Assembly: GCF_021184025.1 (NCBI RefSeq)
Contig: NZ_CP036537.1
Coordinates: 4,340,001-4,404,000, forward strand
Direction: 5' to 3'
Source: Rhodopseudomonas boonkerdii
GTDB taxonomy: Bacteria > Pseudomonadota > Alphaproteobacteria > Rhizobiales > Xanthobacteraceae
Length of the DNA stretch: 64,000 nucleotides
In this document: piece after piece, positions 38,416 to 47,476 of the stretch
How positions within the stretch are numbered: the first letter of the stretch is position 1
How the letters are laid out: each line of letters begins with the position of its first letter
Made by a program: the position numbers and the translations under genes
Notes under the pieces: generated by a model
What the model was told of the DNA's origin: nothing
The model's database searches: none
The model's input: only the letters and a program-made list of their open reading frames with translations

Positions 38416-38529
38416 GGTCGGTCCTTCCCGGCGTGTTGTTGTTTGATGACTAGCAAGACAATGCGCGAAAGCAAACGGCGCAGAAACGCGCCTGCCATGC
38501 GCAACGCATCGCCGCGGCGCTCGCCCTTC

Positions 38530-38678
38530 CCTCCCCCTTGCGGGGTCTGGCGGACGCATTTGTCCGCCGTAGGTGGCCGGCCCTTTTGGACCGGTCGGGT
38601 GGGGGCGCCCCATGTGAGGTCCTACCGTGGGGCACCCCCACCCGGCGCTACGCGCCACCCTCCCCGCAAGGGGGAGGG
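38530..38678. repeat. Long imperfect hairpin with a 17-bp perfect outer stem
   Basis: CCCTCCCCCTTGCGGGG at 38530-38546 pairs perfectly with its complement at 38662-38678. Between them are GGGTGGGGGCGCCCC-type GC-rich strings that pair again. This is a palindromic intergenic repeat, unlike the REP family above; with the terminator that follows it accounts for 38416-38770, which has no gene. Confidence 0.7.
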
Positions 38679-38713
38679 AATCCACTGGCACCTGCGCAAA
38701 GTTACGGGCACGC

Positions 38714-38744
38714 AAAACAAAAATGCCCGGCACAGGGCCGGGCA
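38714..38744 (-). terminator. Rho-independent terminator of the gcdH gene
   Basis: On the minus strand an 8-bp stem (TGCCCGGC with GCCGGGCA) around a 5-base loop is followed by TTTTTGTTTT, 25 bases after the end of the acyl-CoA dehydrogenase gene. Confidence 0.85.
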
Positions 38745-38770
38745 CTTCGCAACACTGACAGCGTAACCGC

Positions 38771-39982
38771 TTAGCCGAACGCCTGGATGCCCGTAATCGC
38801 ACGGCCGAGGATCAGCGCGTGGACGTCGTGCGTCCCTTCATAGGTGTTCACGGTTTCCAGATTCTGCGCATGGCGCATCACCTGGTACTCGATCTGGATG
38901 CCATTGCCGCCGTGCATGTCGCGGGCCATGCGGGCGATATCGAGGGCCTTGCCGCAATTGTTGCGCTTCACCACCGAAATCATGTCCGGATGGAAATTGC
39001 CCTCGTCCATCAGGCGGCCGACGCGCAGCGAGCCCTGCAAGCCCAGGCTGATCTCGGTCAGCATGTCGGCGAGCTTCTTCTGCACCAGCTGGGTCGCAGC
39101 GAGCGGGCGATTGAACTGCTTGCGGTCCAGCGTGTACTGGCGGGCGCGGGCCATGCAGTCCTCGGCAGCGCCAAGCACGCCCCAGGAAATGCCATAGCGG
39201 GCGCGATTGAGACAGCCGAACGGTCCCTTGAGGCCGGACACGTTGGGCAGCAGGTTCTCTTCCGGCACGATCACGCCATCCATGACGACTTCGCCGGTGA
39301 TCGAAGCGCGCAGCGACAGCTTGCCGCCAACCTTCGGCGCGGTGAGGCCCTTCATGCCCTTCTCGAGGATGAAGCCGCGGATCTGGTTGTCATGCGCGGC
39401 GGACTTGGCCCACACCACGAACACGTCGGCGATCGGTGCGTTCGAGATCCACATCTTCGAGCCGGTCAGCTTATAACCGTCCGACACCTTCTCGGCGCGG
39501 GTCTTCATGCCGCCGGGATCGGAACCGGCATCGGGCTCGGTCAGGCCGAAGCAGCCGACCCACTCGCCGGTGGCGAGCTTGGGCAGATACTTCTTGCGCT
39601 GATCCTCGCTGCCATAGGCATAGATCGGATACATCACCAGGGAGGACTGCACCGAGTTCATCGAGCGGTAGCCCGAGTCGACGCGCTCGATCTCGCGATT
39701 GACGAGGCCGTAAGCGACATAGCTGGCATTGGCGCAGCCATAATCCTCCGGCAGCGTCACGCCGATCAGACCAAGCTCGCCCATCTCGTTGAAGATCTCG
39801 CGATCGGTATGCTCGTTGAGATAGGCGTCGGTCACGCGCGGCAGCAGCTTGTCCTGAGCGTAGGCGCGCGCGGTGTCGCGGATCATGCGCTCGTCTTCGG
39901 TGAGCTGGCTATCGAGCAGGAACGCATCGTCCCACTGAAAATTCGCAGCGGGCTTGTCCTTACCCTTGGCGGCAACGCTCAT
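38771..39982 (-). CDS. gcdH: Glutaryl-CoA dehydrogenase (acyl-CoA dehydrogenase family)
   Basis: 403 residues. FAD/substrate strings [16 protein letters not shown] and [17 protein letters not shown]; the catalytic Glu is in [18 protein letters not shown]. The [10 protein letters not shown] and [18 protein letters not shown] ends are those of GcdH rather than short-chain dehydrogenases. It oxidises and decarboxylates glutaryl-CoA to crotonyl-CoA in lysine and tryptophan breakdown. The start at 39982 has AGGG upstream; the ATG at 39997 and 40060 add a leader with no such support. Confidence 0.92.
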   Translation of the reverse strand: MSVAAKGKDKPAANFQWDDAFLLDSQLTEDERMIRDTARAYAQDKLLPRVTDAYLNEHTDREIFNEMGELGLIGVTLPEDYGCANASYVAYGLVNREIERVDSGYRSMNSVQSSLVMYPIYAYGSEDQRKKYLPKLATGEWVGCFGLTEPDAGSDPGGMKTRAEKVSDGYKLTGSKMWISNAPIADVFVVWAKSAAHDNQIRGFILEKGMKGLTAPKVGGKLSLRASITGEVVMDGVIVPEENLLPNVSGLKGPFGCLNRARYGISWGVLGAAEDCMARARQYTLDRKQFNRPLAATQLVQKKLADMLTEISLGLQGSLRVGRLMDEGNFHPDMISVVKRNNCGKALDIARMARDMHGGNGIQIEYQVMRHAQNLETVNTYEGTHDVHALILGRAITGIQAFG

Positions 39983-40120
39983 CGAAGTCCCTTTCATATC
40001 GTGGCTGAGTGGCGCGCAGGCTTTTTGGTTTCCTTGCCTGCGCGTGTCTGCTCGCATCATCGCGGGCCGCGCGAGGCGACCTTGACGATTGCAGAATGCG
40101 GTATTTTAGGTCTTGGACCT

Positions 40121-41197
40121 TTAGCCTTCAAGCTGTTCGTTGCAGGCGATCTCGATACCGAAACCCGACAGGCCCTTATAATCATGGGTCGAGGAGGTGA
40201 GATGGCGGATCGAGGTGACGCCGAGATCGCGCAAGATTTGCGCACCGACACCGATTTCGCGCCACTGACGGTTGCGATCTGCCTCGGCCGACTTCGGCGT
40301 GTCGAGCGGCTCGACGGGAACACCTGCGGCACCGTCGCGCAGATATACCAGCACACCGCTACCGTTCGCCTTGAAGCGCTCCAGGATGACATGCATCTTG
40401 GCCGGACCGGCGAACATGTCGCGGACGATGTTCGGCTTGTGGAAGCGGGTCAGCACATTCTTGCCGTCACCAACGCTGCCATAGACGAAGGCGACGTGGT
40501 GAATCGGATCGAAGGGCGAGCGGTAGGAATAGCCCTGCAGGGTGCCGATCGGGCTTTCGGTCGTGAAGGTCGACACACGTTCGATCAACTTCTCGCGCGC
40601 CTGACGATAGGCGATCATGTCGGCAATGGTGACATGCTTGAGCTTGTGCTTGGCCGCGAAGTCGACGACCTGCTGGCCCTTCATCACGGAGCCATCGTCA
40701 TTCATCAATTCGCTGATGACGCCGACCGGCGGGAGATTGGACATCTTGCAGAGATCGACGGCCGCTTCCGTATGGCCCGAGCGCATCAGCACGCCGCCAT
40801 CCTTGGCGATCAGCGGGAAGATGTGGCCGGGGCGGGCAAAATCATTGGCGCCGGCATTGGGATTGGTCAGCGCACGACAGCAGGAAGCACGCTCTTCGGC
40901 CGAAATGCCGGTGCCGTTATCGGGCTTGTAGTCGATGGACACCGTGAAGGCGGTGGTGTGGTTGCTGTCGTTGTTGACGACCATCGGATCGAGCCGCAGG
41001 CGGCGAGCATCCTCAGTGGTAATGGGGGCGCAGACGATGCCGGAGGTATGGCGAATGATGAAGGCCATCTTCTCCGGCGTGCAGAACGACGCCGCGACGA
41101 TCAGATCGCCTTCGCCCTCGCGATCGTCGTCATCGGTGACCACGACCATCTCGCCAGCGGCGAATGCCTTCAGAACGTCGGAAATCGGATCGGCCAT
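40121..41197 (-). CDS. ribB: 3,4-dihydroxy-2-butanone-4-phosphate synthase with degenerate GTP cyclohydrolase II-like domain
   Basis: 358 residues. The N-terminal RibB half is intact: DDDDREGEGDLIVAA, GIVCAPITTEDA and ARPGHIFPLIAKDGGVLMRSGHTEA, the last being the catalytic signature; it converts ribulose 5-phosphate to dihydroxybutanone phosphate for riboflavin. The C-terminal half resembles GTP cyclohydrolase II (RibBA layout), but the zinc cysteines are absent, so it is probably inactive there. A separate ribA elsewhere is therefore expected. No FMN riboswitch is evident upstream. Confidence 0.9.
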   Translation of the reverse strand: MADPISDVLKAFAAGEMVVVTDDDDREGEGDLIVAASFCTPEKMAFIIRHTSGIVCAPITTEDARRLRLDPMVVNNDSNHTTAFTVSIDYKPDNGTGISAEERASCCRALTNPNAGANDFARPGHIFPLIAKDGGVLMRSGHTEAAVDLCKMSNLPPVGVISELMNDDGSVMKGQQVVDFAAKHKLKHVTIADMIAYRQAREKLIERVSTFTTESPIGTLQGYSYRSPFDPIHHVAFVYGSVGDGKNVLTRFHKPNIVRDMFAGPAKMHVILERFKANGSGVLVYLRDGAAGVPVEPLDTPKSAEADRNRQWREIGVGAQILRDLGVTSIRHLTSSTHDYKGLSGFGIEIACNEQLEG

Positions 41198-41355
41198 CGG
41201 AATGCTCTCATTCGTTGTGGTCAGTGATATGGCGCAGAGCGGGGAGCGGTGCAAGGCGCGGAAACGGGGGGCGCCATGCGGGTTCGCTGTGCGGAATGGG
41301 GGGCTTGGCGCAGGCCTATCGCTCCCTCGCCCCGCTCTTGCGGGGAGAGGTTAAG

Positions 41356-43083
41356 CTAAGGCAGCACTTCCCGGCGCTCCGCCAGCCGCATGTCCATTTC
41401 CGCCCGTTTCGCCTCCAGCAGGCCCTGATCCACCGCCTCGATAACCTCGTAAAGCGCATGCGCGTCGCTGATGCGGGTGACGGTGACATAGTCCGCGCCG
41501 GCGGCGTAGATATCCTCGACGTCGCGGAGCAGATCCGCCGTGGAGATGATCTTGGCGGTCGGGTTGATCGAGCGGACGTGGCGCACCAGTTTCTCGTTGT
41601 TGGCGCCCTTCAGCAGGGAATCCGGCACACTCAGGATGATGATCTCGGCATTGCCGACGCCGGCATGGACCAGCGTGTCGACATTGCTGATATCGCCATA
41701 GACCACATGCTGGCCGCGCGCGGCGAGCGTGCGGTAGACGTTCGGATTGAAATCGACCACGCTGATCTGATCGAGCAGTTCCTTGTTCTGTTGCTCGATC
41801 TGGCTGAGCAACGCCGAGGCGGTGCGGAAGAAGCCGAGAATGACGATGCGGCGGGCGGCGCCGTGACCGGCGTCATGCCCGGCCTCGCCGCCCTGCCCGT
41901 GATCGAGATCGCGCAGGCCGAAGCGCTTGAGCAGCGGAATGGCCCAGCGGGTGAGCCAGTCGCTCTGGACCATGGCGAAGGTGGAGAGCACCGCGAGGAT
42001 GACGAACGCGAATGACGCGGCACTCGACGTTTCCTTGGTGATGTGATTGGCGGCGATGCCTGTCTGCAGCACCACCAGCGAGAATTCGCTGATCTGCGCC
42101 AGATTGAGCGCCGGCAACAGGCTGGCGCGCAGGCCCTGCCTCATCATGTAAAGCGGCGTGAAGGTGGTGACGAGCCGGCTGACCACGGCAAAGATGGCAA
42201 TCACCAGCGCGAGCTTGACCGTGGCGAGATCGGGCACCGGGATCGTCATGCCGACGCCGACGAAGAACAGCGTGATGAAGAAGTCCCGCAGCGTCGTCAC
42301 CTTGGCGGTGACATCGAGCGCGTAGGGAAAGGTCGAGAGCGCAACGCCGGCGACCAGCGACCCCATCTCGCGCGACAGATGCAGGCGCTCGGCGATCTCG
42401 CCGATCAGGAAGCACCAGGCGAGCGCGCCGAGCATCACCAGCTCCGGCTGCCGTGCGATCTGGTGGAACAGCGGCGGCAGCACATAGCGGCTCAGCACCA
42501 GCGCGGTCGCCACCAGCGCTCCGACCCGCAGGAACGAGAGCAGCACGACCCCGATCTGCAGATCGTCGAGGCTCGGCTGTACCGCCAGGAACAGGATGGC
42601 GAAGATGTCCTGCAGCACCAGAATGCCGAGAGTAATGCGGCCGGGCAGCGTATCGAGCTCGCGCTTCTCATAGAGAACCTTGACGATGACCACCGTCGAG
42701 GACAACGCGCAGGCGACCGCGAGGTACAGCGCATCGAAACCGCCGCCGCCGAGCTTCAAACCTATCGCCATGAAGAAGGCGGCACCGAGCACACAACCAC
42801 CGACGAGCTGCACCCCGGCCGCGATCAGAATGACCCTGCCGGCCCGGATGATTTTCTTCAGATCGATCTCGAGGCCGATCATGAACAGCATGAAGATCAG
42901 GCCGAGTTCCGAGATGGTCGAGACCGACTCGTCCGACTTGACCCATCCGCTGCCGTAGGGCCCGATCACGAAGCCCGCGACCAGGTAAGCAAGTATCAGC
43001 GGTTGCCGGAAGAAGTGCGCAGCCAGCCCGATGGCCCATGCAAACAGGATACATAGGGTGATATCGCGGATAAGGTCGTGCAT
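41356..43083 (-). CDS. Monovalent cation:proton antiporter, CPA2/Kef type with TrkA-N domain
   Basis: 575 residues. The N-terminal two-thirds is a Na+/H+-exchanger-like domain with about 12-13 helices; the HFFRQPLILAYLVAGFVIGP segment is typical of CPA2. A cytosolic TrkA-N/RCK domain (IVILGFFRTASALL then VVDFNPNVYRTLAARG, VYGDISN) follows and probably binds NAD. Kef-type proteins export potassium in response to electrophile stress. The start at 43083 has a GGCAGGGG site upstream. No KefF/KefG partner is adjacent. Confidence 0.87.
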   Translation of the reverse strand: MHDLIRDITLCILFAWAIGLAAHFFRQPLILAYLVAGFVIGPYGSGWVKSDESVSTISELGLIFMLFMIGLEIDLKKIIRAGRVILIAAGVQLVGGCVLGAAFFMAIGLKLGGGGFDALYLAVACALSSTVVIVKVLYEKRELDTLPGRITLGILVLQDIFAILFLAVQPSLDDLQIGVVLLSFLRVGALVATALVLSRYVLPPLFHQIARQPELVMLGALAWCFLIGEIAERLHLSREMGSLVAGVALSTFPYALDVTAKVTTLRDFFITLFFVGVGMTIPVPDLATVKLALVIAIFAVVSRLVTTFTPLYMMRQGLRASLLPALNLAQISEFSLVVLQTGIAANHITKETSSAASFAFVILAVLSTFAMVQSDWLTRWAIPLLKRFGLRDLDHGQGGEAGHDAGHGAARRIVILGFFRTASALLSQIEQQNKELLDQISVVDFNPNVYRTLAARGQHVVYGDISNVDTLVHAGVGNAEIIILSVPDSLLKGANNEKLVRHVRSINPTAKIISTADLLRDVEDIYAAGADYVTVTRISDAHALYEVIEAVDQGLLEAKRAEMDMRLAERREVLP

Positions 43084-43275
43084 GCCCCTGCCAAAACGTA
43101 GCTTTCGCGGCCGCACTCTAATGGTGCAGCGCGTAGGGGCAAAGGGGTAAATCCCGTTGTCTGAAATGGCATCACCGGTAAATCCAAGCCGATATGTGCC
43201 AGAAGGAATTTGACGTATCCGAGCGGACCGCGAAACGCGGGAAAACGTGCTTAACGCGCAGCGTTGTTTACTCCA

Positions 43276-43320
43276 CCCTCATGGTGAGGAAGCGCCTCTT
43301 CGGCGCCGTCTCGAACCATG
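43276..43320. repeat. REP-like palindromic repeat
   Basis: CCCTCATGGTGAGGAAGCGC...GCGCCGTCTCGAACCATG. One unit of the family, in the 240-base gap between the antiporter and the propeller protein. Confidence 0.75.
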
Positions 43321-43360
43321 AAATGGCTGGGCCCCCGCGTCTGCAGCGCGACCGCAAATG

Positions 43361-44464
43361 CTATGGCAGCGTGACGATCTCCACCCAGTTCGGATTCTTC
43401 CCTACCGGCGTTTCCGCCAGCACGGTCAGCGTGCCGGTCTTCTTGTCGATGGCGTGGCTGGTCATGCTGTTGGACAGTTGTCCGACCGCAAGCAGATAGC
43501 GGCCCGACGGATCGATGGCGAAGCCGCGCGGCTGCTTTGCCGTCACATATGAGCCGATCGCGCTCAGCGTGCCGGCCTTCCGATCAACGACGAACGCAGC
43601 CAGTGTGCTGCTGGTGCGCTCCGAGGCATAGAGATATTTGCCGTCCGGCGTCAGATGAATATCCGCCGCCCAGGGCTTGCCGCCGAAGCCCTTCGGCAAT
43701 GCGCTCGCGATCTGGACCTCTCTCATCAGCGTTCCGGTCTTCGCATCCCACGGGAACACATAGATCGCGGCATCGAGCTCGTTGAGCAGATAGACGAACT
43801 TCCTGTCCGGCGAGAATACGAGGTGGCGCGGGCCGCCATTGGCTTTCACGCTCACGCTCGGTGGATCGTTAGGCGTGAGCTTGCCGGTTATGGCATCGAA
43901 TTTCTGCTGATAGATGACATCGCCGCCGAGGCTGGTATGCAGTACATAGCGATTGGTGGGATCGACAATGATCGCATGCGCACTGGGCAAGGTATTCACC
44001 ACCTGCTCCGCCGGAGCGATCACACCATTGGGGCCGATCGCGCTCACCGTCACCTTGTTGCCGCCATAGCTGGCAGCGAGCAGAAAACGGCCCGTGCGGT
44101 CGATGGCGATATAGGCCATCGAATCCGCCAGCGGTCCCGGGCCGACCAGTTTGAGCTTCCCGGTCTTGGCATCGATATCGAAGGTGACGGCCGTATATGG
44201 CTCGTTGCGCAGGGCGGCATAGAGCCGGTGCTTCTCGGGACTGATCGCCAGCGGCAGCGAGCCGCCCGGTTTCGCCGGCCCCGGCACCTTGACGGTGTCG
44301 ACGGCGGACAGATCGCCGTTCGGTTTCAGTTCGAGGATCGTGATATCCTGACTGTCGGCATTCCCCACATAGACGAAGGTGGCGGCCATCGCCTGGCTCA
44401 TTGCGGCACCCGCAAACATGGCAACGGCCATCCCGATCCGATGAAGTGCCCTGCGCGCATGCAT
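43361..44464 (-). CDS. Exported lactonase/YVTN beta-propeller protein
   Basis: 367 residues. A signal peptide (core AVAMFAGAAMSQAMA, cleavage after AMA) leads into repeated propeller blades of about 45 residues, for example LPLAISPEKHRLYAALR, PRHLVFSPDRKFVYLLNE and IHLTPDGKYLYASERT. The domain is like 6-phosphogluconolactonase of the Pgl (YbhE) type, but export makes a cytosolic pentose-phosphate role unlikely. Function unknown. Confidence 0.82.
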   Translation of the reverse strand: MHARRALHRIGMAVAMFAGAAMSQAMAATFVYVGNADSQDITILELKPNGDLSAVDTVKVPGPAKPGGSLPLAISPEKHRLYAALRNEPYTAVTFDIDAKTGKLKLVGPGPLADSMAYIAIDRTGRFLLAASYGGNKVTVSAIGPNGVIAPAEQVVNTLPSAHAIIVDPTNRYVLHTSLGGDVIYQQKFDAITGKLTPNDPPSVSVKANGGPRHLVFSPDRKFVYLLNELDAAIYVFPWDAKTGTLMREVQIASALPKGFGGKPWAADIHLTPDGKYLYASERTSSTLAAFVVDRKAGTLSAIGSYVTAKQPRGFAIDPSGRYLLAVGQLSNSMTSHAIDKKTGTLTVLAETPVGKNPNWVEIVTLP

Positions 44465-44543
44465 CTCATCCTCCCGCCGATTTTATGGTTGGGAGCGATG
44501 ATGATACGCGGCACGCATGACCGCAAGCTGCGCTGCGGCAAAG

Positions 44544-46838
44544 TCAGAACGTCCCGGCCAGGGTCACGCGCAGGGCCAGCGGTTCGACCGGGTGAAGAAT
44601 GCGATCCATGATGCCGGTCTGGCAGACGGCGGCAGGCGCTGTCGGCGCACCGCCTCCTGCGGGGAAGCAGGCGGCGAACAGCGCGTCCGTCTTCAGCAGC
44701 GAACCATAGGCATAGGTGATCTGGTCGGACTTGCTATCGAGGATGTTGAAGGCGTCGAGCTGAATGCGCCAGCCATTGTCGAAGCGATAGCCGATCTGGC
44801 CGTTGAGCACCCCCGTGGCCGGCGAAACGAAGGCGGCGTCCTCGGTGAGCGGGCGCGGGCCGAAATAGCGGTAGCGCAGCGCGCCGAACCAGCCTCTGGC
44901 CTCGCCGAGCCGAATACCCGCCGAGGCGATCATGTTGGGCGCACCGGGAATGTAATTGCCGGGCGCGTTGCCGATCTGCGACGTCGGATAGCCGTCGAGT
45001 TCGGCATGGGCAGCCGCCTGATCGGCATTGCTGCCACGGAAGCGCGCGCGTGTCATGGCGAGATCGGCTTCGAGGCTGAGCCACGAGACGGGGCGATAGT
45101 CGTTGGTCCATTCGAAGCCCACACGGCGGCTCGGGCGGCTCGCCTCGGTGTCGCCGGCATCACCGACGAACAGGATTTCCGAAGCAGACTCCAGCGTGAA
45201 CAACGCAATGGAGCTGGTGAGGCCCGGGATGAGTTTTGTACGCAGTCCAACCTCGGCGCCACGCGTCTTCACGAGAAACGGCGATGAATCCACCGATGAG
45301 CCATCCGAGGGCGATTCCCTGATGGTCACGCCACGCGCGTCATTGCTATGGAAGCCTTCACCCGCGTTGAGGAAAAGCTCGGTCTTGGCAAAAGGTCCAA
45401 ACACGAGGCCGGCCTTGGGGCTGCCGATAGTCGCATTCGCCGTGCCGGAATTGGCGGCATTGAACAGCGAATTGACTGATGCATTGTAGTAATCGCCGCG
45501 CCAGCCGACATTGCTGCGCAGCCAGTCGGTCCACCAGGTCGTATTCTGCACGAAGATGCCGGCGCTGGCCTCCTTCACGAGATCGCTGCGCGTGGTGGAG
45601 AGATATTGCCGGCGAACGGTGTTGCCGAGGCTGACATTGATATTGTCGTAACGACTTTGCACACCGATCTCGGTCTCGGTACGGAAGCTGCCGAGATATC
45701 CCTTGAATGTCCGCGAGGCGTTGATGCCGCCGAGCATGCGGTCATCTTTCTGGTGAAACTGATCGCCGTTCTCGGGGTCGCTCAGGAAGAACGTAAAATT
45801 GTTCCAGAGGTTGAGCTTGCTCTTGATGGCATAGAAATCGACCTTGGTCGCGCTTGCGCTGTCATTGTCGCGATAGCGGCCCGAAATGGAAAAGCGCTCG
45901 GCATTGCCGCCATCGGTCGGATCGAGTGCGCCATAGAGGCCGATCTGGCCGGAGGTGATGGCACGCAGCGGCACCTGATCGGTGGAATTCCAGCGATTGG
46001 CATAGGCCATGCCGGTGAGCGAGAACCCATTCTCCGACGTGCCCTGGCTGTAGCGGACCACGGCGTTGATCTTCTTGAGCTTGTCGGGATCGTCCCACGG
46101 GCCGTTGTAGATATTGGCTTCCGCGGCCACGAGCAGGTTACCTTCGCCCGCCTTGCCCGAGGTGACACCGAAGGCGCGGTTGTAGCCAAAGCTGCCCGTG
46201 GTGATCGACGCCATGGTCTTTTCCACGCTGTCGATCAGGCTGACATGGATCGCGCCGACCGACGAGAAGTCGCCCTCATCGGCGAAATACGGACCCTTGC
46301 GGACATTGACGACACCGATCAGTTCCGGGATCAGGAAATTCATGTCGGCATAGCCCTGGCCGTGACCATGGGTGCGCATGTTCACGGGCATGCCGTCGAT
46401 GGTGATCGCGAGATCGGTGCCGTGATCGAGATTGACGCCGCGCAGAAAATACTGATTGGCTTTGCCGTCGCCCGAATGCTGGGTGACGATCAAGCCCGGA
46501 GCGACCTCCAAGGCCTCTGCAGGACGCGACAACGGACGCGCATTGACCTCGGTGCCACCGATATTCTTTTCGCTGGCTGCGCCGACCGGAAGCTGCGCCA
46601 CCTCGGCACCGGGATTGGTCGTGCCGGCACCGCTTGCCACAGCGACAGATGGCGCGGGACGACGCCCCGTATAGTGGCCTTTCGCAGCCGATCCGGAGCG
46701 CTTGGCAGGCGCCCCCACGCGCGGCTGCGGCGCATCGACTTCAACCGGCGCCAGTGTCGTAACGCCCTGTGCCATGACGTCTCCCGACACCAGCATGACG
46801 GCCGCAACCAGCGACAGACCACCCGACATACACTTCAT
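44544..46838 (-). CDS. TonB-dependent outer membrane receptor, probably for nickel
   Basis: 764 residues. Signal peptide to about residue 23 (DVMA-Q), a TonB-box-like TLAPVEVDAP, then the plug domain (EALEVAPGLIVTQHSG, QYFLRGVNLDHGTDLAITIDGMPVN) and a 22-stranded barrel ending in the usual C-terminal Phe (LAGTF). The plug contains the HGHGQGYADMNF stretch, rich in His. The substrate call comes from context: the gene is divergent from nikR, and a perfect NikR operator lies in the shared intergenic region. A purine-rich site (GGGGGCGG) precedes the ATG at 46838. Confidence 0.85.
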   Translation of the reverse strand: MKCMSGGLSLVAAVMLVSGDVMAQGVTTLAPVEVDAPQPRVGAPAKRSGSAAKGHYTGRRPAPSVAVASGAGTTNPGAEVAQLPVGAASEKNIGGTEVNARPLSRPAEALEVAPGLIVTQHSGDGKANQYFLRGVNLDHGTDLAITIDGMPVNMRTHGHGQGYADMNFLIPELIGVVNVRKGPYFADEGDFSSVGAIHVSLIDSVEKTMASITTGSFGYNRAFGVTSGKAGEGNLLVAAEANIYNGPWDDPDKLKKINAVVRYSQGTSENGFSLTGMAYANRWNSTDQVPLRAITSGQIGLYGALDPTDGGNAERFSISGRYRDNDSASATKVDFYAIKSKLNLWNNFTFFLSDPENGDQFHQKDDRMLGGINASRTFKGYLGSFRTETEIGVQSRYDNINVSLGNTVRRQYLSTTRSDLVKEASAGIFVQNTTWWTDWLRSNVGWRGDYYNASVNSLFNAANSGTANATIGSPKAGLVFGPFAKTELFLNAGEGFHSNDARGVTIRESPSDGSSVDSSPFLVKTRGAEVGLRTKLIPGLTSSIALFTLESASEILFVGDAGDTEASRPSRRVGFEWTNDYRPVSWLSLEADLAMTRARFRGSNADQAAAHAELDGYPTSQIGNAPGNYIPGAPNMIASAGIRLGEARGWFGALRYRYFGPRPLTEDAAFVSPATGVLNGQIGYRFDNGWRIQLDAFNILDSKSDQITYAYGSLLKTDALFAACFPAGGGAPTAPAAVCQTGIMDRILHPVEPLALRVTLAGTF

Positions 46839-46943
46839 CGCAAACCGCCCCCAGCGGATATCCAGCAGATGCGAAACAACAATCCCGGCGCGGCCGCTGA
46901 CGGGTTATGTTGCACCGAACATGGTTTGAGAACTGGCAGGCGA

Positions 46944-46971
46944 GTATGATGAAGTCAATCAATCATCATAC
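46944..46971. promoter_or_regulatory. NikR operator
   Basis: GTATGA (46944-46949), a 16-base spacer, then TCATAC (46966-46971): an exact match to the E. coli NikR consensus GTATGA-N16-TCATAC. The dyad actually extends to nine bases in each arm (GTATGATGA / TCATCATAC). It is 15 bases before the nikR ATG and about 105 bases before the TonB-receptor ATG, so binding could block both. Confidence 0.9.
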
Positions 46972-46986
46972 TTTCGGAGACGAAAG

Positions 46987-47427
46987 ATGCAGCGCATTAC
47001 GATCACGCTCGATGATGAATTGATGGAAGATCTCGACACGCTGATCGCCGAACGCGGTTATCAGAACCGCTCCGAAGCGATCCGTGACCTGACCCGGGCA
47101 GGAATGCAGCAAACTGCACAAGAGCAAGGCAAATCCGGCGACTGCGTCGCCGCCCTCGTCTATGTCTACGATCACGCTCAGCGCGACCTGTCACGCCGGC
47201 TGGTGGACACCTACCACCATCACCACGACCTCGCGCTGGCGACGCTGCATGTGCATCTCGACGATGACAATTGCATGGAGGTGACGGCGCTGCGCGGTCC
47301 GGGCAAGGAGGTGCAGCATTTTGCGGATCACATCATCGCCGAGCGCGGGGTGAAGCATGGACGCGTGGTGATGATGCCGACGGGGAAGAAAACGGTCGGA
47401 AAGAAGAAGGAGCACGCGCACCGGTGA
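46987..47427 (+). CDS. nikR: Nickel-responsive regulator NikR
   Basis: 146 residues. The N-terminal ribbon-helix-helix (MQRITITLDDELMEDLDTLI...RSEAIRDLTRAGM) is followed by an ACT-like metal domain with THLH-type ligands: the His cluster at 77-80, His88 and His90 in LHVHL, and Cys96 in DDNCMEV, matching the E. coli ligands His76, His87, His89 and Cys95. In the presence of Ni it represses nickel-uptake genes. The operator 15 bases upstream of the ATG implies autoregulation. The C-terminal Lys/His tail (KKKEHAHR) is unusual. Confidence 0.94.
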   Translation: MQRITITLDDELMEDLDTLIAERGYQNRSEAIRDLTRAGMQQTAQEQGKSGDCVAALVYVYDHAQRDLSRRLVDTYHHHHDLALATLHVHLDDDNCMEVTALRGPGKEVQHFADHIIAERGVKHGRVVMMPTGKKTVGKKKEHAHR

Positions 47428-47476
47428 GCTCCCGTAGCTCGGGCTACGCTGCGCTCCATCCGGGCTATCAATCAGC

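Noticed and set aside
38819..41227. 802-residue open frame antisense to gcdH and ribB
   Set aside because: Both minus-strand genes have clear catalytic motifs; the plus frame has none.
42043..43056. 337-residue plus frame inside the cation antiporter gene
   Set aside because: Low-complexity Arg/Gln/Asp/His shadow of a transmembrane gene.
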